NCBI GenBank assembly: GCA_029287535.1
Contig: JARFQY010000266.1
Coordinates: 55,486-119,485 of the forward strand
Direction of reading: 5' to 3'
Source of the DNA: Filomicrobium sp.
GTDB lineage: Bacteria; Pseudomonadota; Alphaproteobacteria; Rhizobiales; Hyphomicrobiaceae
DNA length: 64,000 nucleotides
Under the pieces are notes generated by a model, which was not told where the DNA came from, ran no database searches, and saw only the letters and a list, made by a program, of their open reading frames with translations. Position 1 is the stretch's first letter. Each line of letters opens with the position of its first letter. Shown piece after piece: positions 20,267 through 27,862 of the stretch. Position numbers and translations under genes: made by a program.

Positions 20267-20297
20267 CGGCCGTCCGCCACATAACGGCGGACGGCCG
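20267..20297 (-). repeat. 12-bp perfect intergenic stem-loop between aapJ and aapQ
   Basis: CGGCCGTCCGCC (20267..20278) / GGCGGACGGCCG (20286..20297), 7-nt loop. Confidence 0.85.
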
Positions 20298-20313
20298 TCG
20301 CGTTTTCGTCAGG

Positions 20314-21339
20314 CTAGCGGATCGGCGGGGCGTACTGCAATCCGCCATCACGCCAAAGGGCGTTTTGACCGCGAGCGATACCGAGCGGCGAACCGGCTCC
20401 AACGTTACGGTCGAAGGACTCGCCGTAGTTCCCGACGAGCTTGATGATATGATAGGCCCAGTCCTTATCGACACCCATCGCCACGCCGTACTCGCCCTCA
20501 ACGCCGAGCAAGCGGCGGATCGCCGGGTTCTTCGAGTTCTTCATCTGATCGACATTGCTCTGCGTGACGCCGAGTTCCTCCGCATTGATCATCGCAAACA
20601 AAGTCCAGCGAACGATATTGGCCCACTGCGGATCACCCTGGCGAACAACCGGACCGAGGGGTTCTTTGGAAATGATCTCGGGCAGAACGATATGGTCATT
20701 GGCGTTACCCAATGTCAGCCGGATGGAATACAGCTGAGACACGTCCGTGGTGAAGGCATCGCAGCGCCCTGCGTTATAGGCACCAAGTGCTTCTGATAGC
20801 TTTTCGAAGACGACTGGATTGTACTCCATTTTGTTGGAGCGGAAGTAGTCGGCAAGATTGAGTTCGGTGGTCGTCCCGGTCTGCACACATATGCTTGCCC
20901 CGGAAAGCTCCTTGGCCGAAACGACATCAAGCGTTTTCTTCACCATGAAGCCCTGGCCATCATAGTAGTTGATGCCTGTGAAGTTCAGCCCTGCCGCCGT
21001 ATCACGGCTCATGGTCCACGTTGTGTTGCGTGACAAAAGGTCAATTTCGCCTGACTGAAGAGCGGTGAAGCGCTCCTTTGCGGTCAGCGGAACGAACTTG
21101 ATCTTGTCTGCGTCCTTAAGCACTGCTGATGCTACAGCCCGGCAGATGTCGACATCGAGACCCTGCCAAACACCAGCGTCATTCGGTGCGCCGAATCCAG
21201 CAAGACCGGTACTGACACCGCATTGCAGCTGACCGCGGCTCTTGACCGTATCCAGCGTACTGGTCTGAGCAGCTGCAAGTTCCATCTGCTGGCCATACGA
21301 CATGACCAGAGCTAACCCAGCCGCGACCCAATTCCTCAT
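20314..21339 (-). CDS. aapJ: Amino acid ABC transporter substrate-binding protein AapJ
   Basis: Signal peptide, TLDTVKSRGQLQCGVSTGLAGFGAPNDAGVWQGLDVDICRAVA. Confidence 0.93.
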   Translation of the reverse strand: MRNWVAAGLALVMSYGQQMELAAAQTSTLDTVKSRGQLQCGVSTGLAGFGAPNDAGVWQGLDVDICRAVASAVLKDADKIKFVPLTAKERFTALQSGEIDLLSRNTTWTMSRDTAAGLNFTGINYYDGQGFMVKKTLDVVSAKELSGASICVQTGTTTELNLADYFRSNKMEYNPVVFEKLSEALGAYNAGRCDAFTTDVSQLYSIRLTLGNANDHIVLPEIISKEPLGPVVRQGDPQWANIVRWTLFAMINAEELGVTQSNVDQMKNSKNPAIRRLLGVEGEYGVAMGVDKDWAYHIIKLVGNYGESFDRNVGAGSPLGIARGQNALWRDGGLQYAPPIR

Positions 21340-21513
21340 TCGACGTCTCCTCCGCTAGCAGTGCTTGCTCAGCTTGAATCGGTGCATCTTGTGCACCATC
21401 GTATTGATCTTCCGTACCCTCAGCGTCAGACTATGCCTTGTCGCTCATTTTCTCTCACCACGACAAGTTTTAACGGCGCACAGATAAGACGAGTTGACCT
21501 TGGCCACAACACG

Positions 21514-22302
21514 TCAGTGCGCGAGAATTTGTGCGAGAAACTCCTTGGTCCTGGGTGAGGTAGGTGCCGTAAAGAACTCGCTAGGGGGTGCCACCTCTAC
21601 GATTTCGCCGTCATCCATAAAAATCACCCTGTCCGCAACCGCTTTGGCAAACCCCATTTCGTGCGTTACGCAGATCATTGTCATGCCCTGTTCAGCCAGT
21701 TCGATCATAACGTCAAGCACTTCTTTGACCATCTCCGGATCAAGCGCCGAAGTCGGCTCATCAAATAGCATGATCTTCGGATTCATGCAGAGAGCCCTCG
21801 CAATGGCGACACGCTGCTGCTGCCCACCAGACAACTGACCCGGATACTTGCCAGCCTGTTCGGGTATGCGAACGCGTTCGAGATACTCCAACGCCACCTT
21901 TTCGGCCTGGACACGCGGCAGTTTGCGCACCCACTGAGGAGCGAGGCAGAGGTTGTCGAGCACAGTAAGGTGAGGAAACAGATTGAAGCTCTGAAACACC
22001 ATACCGACCTCGGAGCGGATCTTGTCGATTTGGCGCAGGTCATCGGTGAGTTCATGTCCGTCGACGACGATGCGGCCGCTTTGATGCGGTTCCAAGCTGT
22101 TGATGCATCGAATAAGCGTCGACTTCCCCGATCCCGACGGTCCGCATATGACGATCCGTTCGCCCCTGGCGACCTGAAGAGTGATGTTCTTTAGTACATG
22201 AAAAGCGCCAAACCATTTGTTCACATCGACCATGTCGATGGCCATCGCACCGGGCACTTTAGGCCTTTCTTTGGATGCACGTTCATCAAGTGTCTGCGCC
22301 AT
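21514..22302 (-). CDS. aapP: Amino acid ABC transporter ATP-binding protein AapP
   Basis: GPSGSGKST Walker [34 protein letters not shown]. Confidence 0.95.
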   Translation of the reverse strand: MAQTLDERASKERPKVPGAMAIDMVDVNKWFGAFHVLKNITLQVARGERIVICGPSGSGKSTLIRCINSLEPHQSGRIVVDGHELTDDLRQIDKIRSEVGMVFQSFNLFPHLTVLDNLCLAPQWVRKLPRVQAEKVALEYLERVRIPEQAGKYPGQLSGGQQQRVAIARALCMNPKIMLFDEPTSALDPEMVKEVLDVMIELAEQGMTMICVTHEMGFAKAVADRVIFMDDGEIVEVAPPSEFFTAPTSPRTKEFLAQILAH

Positions 22303-22425
22303 GCACCGCGACCTTTCTCGTTCGGCAGTACGATCATTCGAATGTTCTGCGCGCCGTGAAGGCGGCTGACACTACCTTTTCTAGACCGACGGAGCCAACC
22401 CTATAATAACGCTTCAGCCAAGGGA

Positions 22426-23007
22426 TCAGTTCGCCGACAGTATCCGGCCTAGCATGAGTACTTCGCCATCACCCACCTTGAGGCTGCGAACGGGCGCAAA
22501 GCCGTTGCGTTGATAGAACACAACATTGCGCGAGAAACGGCCGGTCACAAGGTGCACGCCGCGCACGCCGGCGCGCTGCAAGTCGAATAAGAACCGCTCA
22601 ATCAGCCGCGAACCAACGCCCGCATTACGCAGCGTCTCGTCAACATTGACATGCAGGTGTGCGGGATAGCGCACTGTTACATCGGTCAGTTGTGCAAAAT
22701 AAGAAATGTCGGCGAAGCGCTCGCAGCGTGCTGGGTCGTCGATTGAGCCAGCCAGATAGCCGGCGACATCGTCATCCGCCAGCGCAACATAAAACCATTC
22801 CTGGTCGTGCTTCAGGTAGCGCCCCAGCCAGCGTTCGCGGAAGTCTTTGCGCGCGGTGTCGTCGGCGAACGTTTTGGTGGCGCTCGACGAAAAAAAGATG
22901 TTGTCGAGCTGACCTTCGAAATCCCTAACGAAGGGCATCTCGGTCAGTTTGAAGATCGAGAGTTTTCGACCGCTTCGGCCTTGATCGACTTGCATATCCA
23001 CCCGCAA
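22426..23007 (-). CDS. GNAT family N-acetyltransferase
   Basis: LHVNVDETLRNAGVGSRLIERFLFDLQRAGVRGVHLVTGRFSRNVVFYQRNGF. Confidence 0.9.
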   Translation of the reverse strand: MRVDMQVDQGRSGRKLSIFKLTEMPFVRDFEGQLDNIFFSSSATKTFADDTARKDFRERWLGRYLKHDQEWFYVALADDDVAGYLAGSIDDPARCERFADISYFAQLTDVTVRYPAHLHVNVDETLRNAGVGSRLIERFLFDLQRAGVRGVHLVTGRFSRNVVFYQRNGFAPVRSLKVGDGEVLMLGRILSAN

Positions 23008-23033
23008 CTATCGCACCAGACGAGCGATCAAGT

Positions 23034-23333
23034 CTAGCGGATGTAGCGGCCATAATTCGGAGAAAATGGTTCCCGGGGATCATCATCCACGGGCTTATCG
23101 GACTTCATCGGGTCAGCCTGGACTTCGATGCCGTCGTCTTCCGTTCTGATCCGGCGGGTCGGTTGATAGGAAGCAACCCTAATCGGTTCAGCCTGTGCTT
23201 GCGCTTGCGGTCCATTCGGCGCCCGTGAGGCGCAACCGGCGGCAAGTCCACCCACGGCGATGATGGCCACCGCACGGACAAGAACTCTCTGATGGGCCCG
23301 CGACAGACCCTCCGAGGCAAACAACTTCAACAC
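23034..23333 (-). CDS. Small predicted lipoprotein, unknown function
   Basis: ORF 23034..23501; likely GTG start near 23333; lipobox-like GGLAAGCASR. Confidence 0.6.
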   Translation of the reverse strand: MLKLFASEGLSRAHQRVLVRAVAIIAVGGLAAGCASRAPNGPQAQAQAEPIRVASYQPTRRIRTEDDGIEVQADPMKSDKPVDDDPREPFSPNYGRYIR

Positions 23334-23890
23334 AACCAACGCTCCTACAGGGCGAGACAGAACTGCGCCCAGGCAACCACACAACTCTTTCAGAACCCCT
23401 AATGTCTGGTCGGATCTGAAACATCGCGAAACTGGAATAGAAGAAATCACGACCCGATAACGCGGCTCCCCGAAATGCTCACGAACACGAGAGCCACGCA
23501 CCGCAATTCCGTGAAGAGCGAGTTAGTTCGTTGTGAACACATCCGTGAAGTTGAAGCTCCCAACACCCTTCAACGCGACAAAAGCAAGCCCCCAGAAAAA
23601 CTAATCACGACGATAAGAATGACCCGGAAGAGGTTTTGCGGATAAGACATAACTTATTGATATAATTGTTTTTTATAAGATTTCGACATCGCCCGCCAGG
23701 CATCTCTCAGCCCCGTTCCTGAACCATCAACGATTTCTCGCGGCCAAGTGAGGCCGCCTTATCGCCATGTGAATTCCAAATCGAAAAAACGCGGCCTATC
23801 TTCATTCGTGTCAAACGGACAAACAAAACGATCTGAGCGAAAAAACAAAATTCAAAGTTTCAAACAAGACGACACCAAAGGAGATAAACG

Positions 23891-24118
23891 ATGAAAACGA
23901 TCATGAGCATCCTCGCCGCCGCAACCGTACTGGCCGCAGCAACCTCCGCCCAGGCAAACTTCTCGGCTGACTTCTTCGAACAACAGCAGCTCTTTGGTGA
24001 GAACGTCTCTTCCAAATCCTTCGAGCAGCAGCAGCTTTACGGCGAGAACGTTGACAGCGATGCCATCCGGTCCGGCCAGACCCTGCACCCTTCGGGCTTC
24101 TTCGGCGCCGACGAGTAA
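23891..24118 (+). CDS. Small secreted peptide, copy 1, with internal FEQQQLxGEN repeat
   Basis: AAAGGAGA SD-like site before ATG; Sec signal ...AATSAQA|NFSADFFEQQQLFGENVSSKSFEQQQLYGENVDSD... Confidence 0.85.
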   Translation: MKTIMSILAAATVLAAATSAQANFSADFFEQQQLFGENVSSKSFEQQQLYGENVDSDAIRSGQTLHPSGFFGADE

Positions 24119-24182
24119 GAGCCTCCTGAGAAAACAGTAACGCAACAAACCCACACAACCAGACGATCTAGGAGTACTAAAA

Positions 24183-24413
24183 ATGAAAACGATCATGAGC
24201 ATCCTCGCCGCCGCAACCGTACTGGCCGCAGCGACCTCCGCCCAAGCAAACTTCTCGGCTGACTTCTTCCAACAACAGCAGCTCTATGGTGAGAACATGT
24301 CTTCCAACTCCTTCGAGCAGCAGCAGCTGTACGGCGAGAACGTTGACAGCGACGCCATCCGGTCCGGCCAGACCCTCCACCCATCAGGCTTCTTCGGTGC
24401 CGACGCGGAGTAA
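24183..24413 (+). CDS. Small secreted peptide, copy 2 (tandem paralogue)
   Basis: Near-identical to copy 1 (identical signal peptide and C-terminal core); SD-like AGGAG before ATG. Confidence 0.85.
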   Translation: MKTIMSILAAATVLAAATSAQANFSADFFQQQQLYGENMSSNSFEQQQLYGENVDSDAIRSGQTLHPSGFFGADAE

Positions 24414-24450
24414 AAAACCTAAGCGTCAACAGACAAAATCATTGCGTAAT

Positions 24451-24493
24451 GGGCGATGGAGACCAGGCCGCGTAGCAGGTCGCTCCATCGCCC
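24451..24493 (+). terminator. Strong stem-loop downstream of the peptide pair
   Basis: GGGCGATGGAG (24451..24461) / CTCCATCGCCC (24483..24493), extendable with ACC/GGT across a small bulge. Confidence 0.6.
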
Positions 24494-24509
24494 GCATTGC
24501 TTTGAGAGA

Positions 24510-25148
24510 CTAACTCGAAGTCAGACCACCTTCCTTAAGGCCGTCAAACAGCGCCTGCACCGCAATCGCAGCCAGCAGAATGCCAAACACCCGCATCAGA
24601 ACACGTTGCGCGGTGACCCCGAGAAACCGCGTCAGTTCCGGCGCCGCGACGAGCAGGCCCAGGGTAATCGCCAAAACGGCACCAAGCCCTGCAAGCACCC
24701 CGGCCAGATGGACAAGATCACCTTCACCCTGCGCCGCCAGCAAGATGCCGGCACTCATGGCACCAGGCCCCGCCAGCAGTGGTGTGGCCATTGGAAACAC
24801 AGCAAGGTCGTCTTTGTGCAGAGCCTCTTCACCCTCTTTGGGCGTGAGTTTCGAACCGCCATCGGGGCGCGAGAAGATCATGTCGAGCGCAATCAGCCCA
24901 AGGATGGCACCACCGGCTGTTTTCAACGCCGCAATCGTTACCCCGAGCTTTGCGAGCAGCGGCTGCCCGAACAAGGTGAAAAGCAAAAGCACCGCACTGG
25001 CGATCATGACCGCCCGCACTGCGACCCTGCGCCGCTCCTGAGACGTCATTTCGCTGGTAAACGCTGCATAAAGCATCGCCGCTTCAAGCGGACCAATCGT
25101 TGCAAAGAACGTCGTGAAACTGGTCAGAGCGACATTGAGAAAGTCCAT
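24510..25148 (-). CDS. MarC family membrane protein
   Basis: FLNVALTSFTTFFATIGPLEAAMLYAAFT, FPMATPLLAGPGAMSAGIL. Confidence 0.92.
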   Translation of the reverse strand: MDFLNVALTSFTTFFATIGPLEAAMLYAAFTSEMTSQERRRVAVRAVMIASAVLLLFTLFGQPLLAKLGVTIAALKTAGGAILGLIALDMIFSRPDGGSKLTPKEGEEALHKDDLAVFPMATPLLAGPGAMSAGILLAAQGEGDLVHLAGVLAGLGAVLAITLGLLVAAPELTRFLGVTAQRVLMRVFGILLAAIAVQALFDGLKEGGLTSS

Positions 25149-25317
25149 TTCCGCGCCCCTCGATTGTTAGCAACCCGCTAGCGCGGCTGCCAAACAACTG
25201 ATTTTCCGCAGTTTTTCGATGACTGTTACACCATTACCCCGCTAGCATGTGGGGTACGTGTACTGAGTCGCGATACATTTGAGACCGTAAAGGATCATTG
25301 AAACGAAGGAGATGTAG

Positions 25318-25587
25318 ATGGGAACATCCGACTTCGCCCGCACTCTGGACGGATATTCACTGACCACCGCGGAAATTCTTTACCGAATGCCGGACCATCA
25401 GACGCTTCTGCAGACCTTTATCTGGCAGGATTTTGATCTGCACCCGCGGTTCCCGAAGCTGCGCAGTTTCCTTGATTTCTGGGAAGCCCACCTCGACGGC
25501 CCCCTGTACAAGGTCACGGTGTGCCACAATCAGCTGGTTGCCCCTGCCGAGGTGCGCCTACTTGATGGCGACTACCGCCTAAGCTGA
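25318..25587 (+). CDS. Usg family protein
   Basis: LTTAEILYRMPDHQTLLQTFIWQDFDLHPRFPKLRSFLDFW. Confidence 0.88.
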   Translation: MGTSDFARTLDGYSLTTAEILYRMPDHQTLLQTFIWQDFDLHPRFPKLRSFLDFWEAHLDGPLYKVTVCHNQLVAPAEVRLLDGDYRLS

Positions 25588-25926
25588 CGCGCCAGACTGG
25601 TATTAGAACCGCGTAAGTTCTAGCGTTTTCAACAGGAGCCGGGCCAAGAAGTCGCTGTTGGCTCAGCCATTAAGCGCGCCGATATCGGATAGTCGGCCGC
25701 TAACCCATTGACCGTGCTATGATCCTCGCCCACGCAAACTGGCGTATGGGTGTTTTAGGGTCACACGGCGCGTGCAAGCCCTTAACGAACATTCACTTGA
25801 CCCCACCTCGGGCTCAATCGATCGTACGCGCCGGCGGCTTGACAAAAATCGCAATCTTGTCGCGACTGCTATTGCGCAGGAAAAGCCGCAGTATCACACC
25901 AAAAATAGAAGGGAACCGACGCGCGT

Positions 25927-26925
25927 ATGAGCATGATTACGGAGACCGACGAGTCCATTGTTCCGCGCCTGGAGGCCGCCTCCGAACGCGTGAAAGCCGC
26001 CCATAGCAGTGCCGCCACGGTTATTTTTGGTCAAGACGAGGTTATCGAGAGGGCACTGATCACGATCCTCTCGGGTGGTCATGCCCTGTTGATAGGTGTG
26101 CCAGGCCTAGCCAAAACACTCCTGGTTGAAACCTTGGGGACCGTCCTGGGGCTCGACGCAAAACGAGTGCAATTCACGCCGGACCTTATGCCCTCCGACA
26201 TCATCGGTTCGGAGGTGCTCGACGAAGTACCCGGCCAGCAAAGGTCATTCCGGTTCATCAAGGGCCCCGTCTTTACGCAGCTTTTGATGGCTGATGAAAT
26301 CAACCGCGCGTCGCCAAAAACCCAGTCCGCGCTTCTTCAGGCGATGCAGGAGCATCACGTCTCTGTCGCCGGTGTGCGCCACGACATCCCCGAGCCCTTC
26401 CATGTCCTTGCCACCCAGAATCCGCTGGAGCAGGAGGGAACTTACCCGCTGCCGGAGGCCCAGCTCGACCGGTTCCTCCTGCAGGTTGATGTTGGCTATC
26501 CCGACGGTGCAGCGGAACGGCGCATGCTGCAGGCCACAACAGGCACCGAGCAAACCCGCCTAAGCCCCGTCCTGTCCGCCGCCGAGCTGATGGACATCCA
26601 GCGTCTTGTTCGCCAGATGCCCGTGCCTGACCGCGTCATCGACGGCATTCTGGGTCTCGTTCGCTCCGCCCGTCCCGAACCCAACGGCTCAAGGGAGATC
26701 GATCAGTTTGTCACCTGGGGTCCAGGACCACGCGCCAGCCAGGCGCTCATGATGGCGGTTCGCGCCAAGGCCTTGCTTGATGGTCGCTTGGCGCCCTCAC
26801 TGGACGACGTCATCGAACTCTCCAAGCCGGTGCTTAAGCACCGAATGGCGCTGAACTTCACCGGGCGGGCCGAAAAGAAGGATCTTGAAGAGATCATTGA
26901 CGGGCTATCAAAGATGGCGGGATAA
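25927..26925 (+). CDS. MoxR-type AAA+ ATPase
   Basis: GVPGLAKTLLVETL, QFTPDLMPSDIIG, LLMADEINRASPKTQSALLQAMQE. Confidence 0.96.
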   Translation: MSMITETDESIVPRLEAASERVKAAHSSAATVIFGQDEVIERALITILSGGHALLIGVPGLAKTLLVETLGTVLGLDAKRVQFTPDLMPSDIIGSEVLDEVPGQQRSFRFIKGPVFTQLLMADEINRASPKTQSALLQAMQEHHVSVAGVRHDIPEPFHVLATQNPLEQEGTYPLPEAQLDRFLLQVDVGYPDGAAERRMLQATTGTEQTRLSPVLSAAELMDIQRLVRQMPVPDRVIDGILGLVRSARPEPNGSREIDQFVTWGPGPRASQALMMAVRAKALLDGRLAPSLDDVIELSKPVLKHRMALNFTGRAEKKDLEEIIDGLSKMAG

Positions 26926-26932
26926 GCCAGCC

Positions 26933-27862
26933 ATGATTTCGCGCGTCGAAACGCAAAACAGTGCGGAAATGGGTCAGGTCGTCGAGATTGAAACGGCGGC
27001 CCACGCTCTGGCTGAGCGGCTACCCGAGCTGATGCTTGAGGCCGCCCGCATTTCGCACACTGTAATTCATGGCGTACACGGCCGCCGTCGGGCGGGTCCT
27101 GGCGAGACCTTCTGGCAGTTTCGACAGTACGAGCCCAATGATTCCACCGGTCTGATTGATTGGCGCCGCACAGCCTCCGCCAGCCACGTCTATATCCGGG
27201 AGCGGGAGTGGGAAGCCGCCCACACCATCTGGCTGTGGCCGGATCTGTCAGCCTCCATGCGCTTCCAAAGTTCGCTTTCGACCACATCAAAGCGCGACCG
27301 TGCGCTGGTCCTCATGCTTGCCGTAGCCGAACTGCTGGTCCGCGGTGGCGAACGTGTTGGTCTGCTGGGGCTCCCTGAGGACCCGACCGCAAGCCGGCGG
27401 GCCACCGCCAAACTTGCCGAAGCCATCATTTCTCATGGCGACAATCCAGCCTTGACGTCTGGGCTCCCGCCACCCGCTCGCATCGGTCGGTTCTCCGGAG
27501 CCGTACTGATAAGCGACTTTCTTGATCCATTGGATGATATCTCCGATGCCCTGAAGCATTTGGCTGGAGCGGATATCTCAGGCCACCTGATCCAGGTGCT
27601 CGACCCCATCGAAGAATCTCTCGCCTTCGAGGGCCGCATTCAATTCATCGACCCGGAACGGGAATTGAACTGGACCGGAGACCGCGTAGAAAGCTTGCGC
27701 GAGGAGTATCAGGAGCGACTGAAGGCACATCGTGAGGGTCTTCGCGATCTCGCCAACCGGCTTGGCTGGAGCTTGCTTGTTCATCACACCGACCGCCCTG
27801 CGACGGAACCGATGCTGAGCCTCATCGCAAGGCTTCAAGACGGCGGGAGGCAACCGGCATGA
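26933..27862 (+). CDS. DUF58 domain protein
   Basis: GRRRAGPGETFWQFRQYEPNDSTGLIDWRRTASASHVYIREREWE. Confidence 0.94.
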   Translation: MISRVETQNSAEMGQVVEIETAAHALAERLPELMLEAARISHTVIHGVHGRRRAGPGETFWQFRQYEPNDSTGLIDWRRTASASHVYIREREWEAAHTIWLWPDLSASMRFQSSLSTTSKRDRALVLMLAVAELLVRGGERVGLLGLPEDPTASRRATAKLAEAIISHGDNPALTSGLPPPARIGRFSGAVLISDFLDPLDDISDALKHLAGADISGHLIQVLDPIEESLAFEGRIQFIDPERELNWTGDRVESLREEYQERLKAHREGLRDLANRLGWSLLVHHTDRPATEPMLSLIARLQDGGRQPA

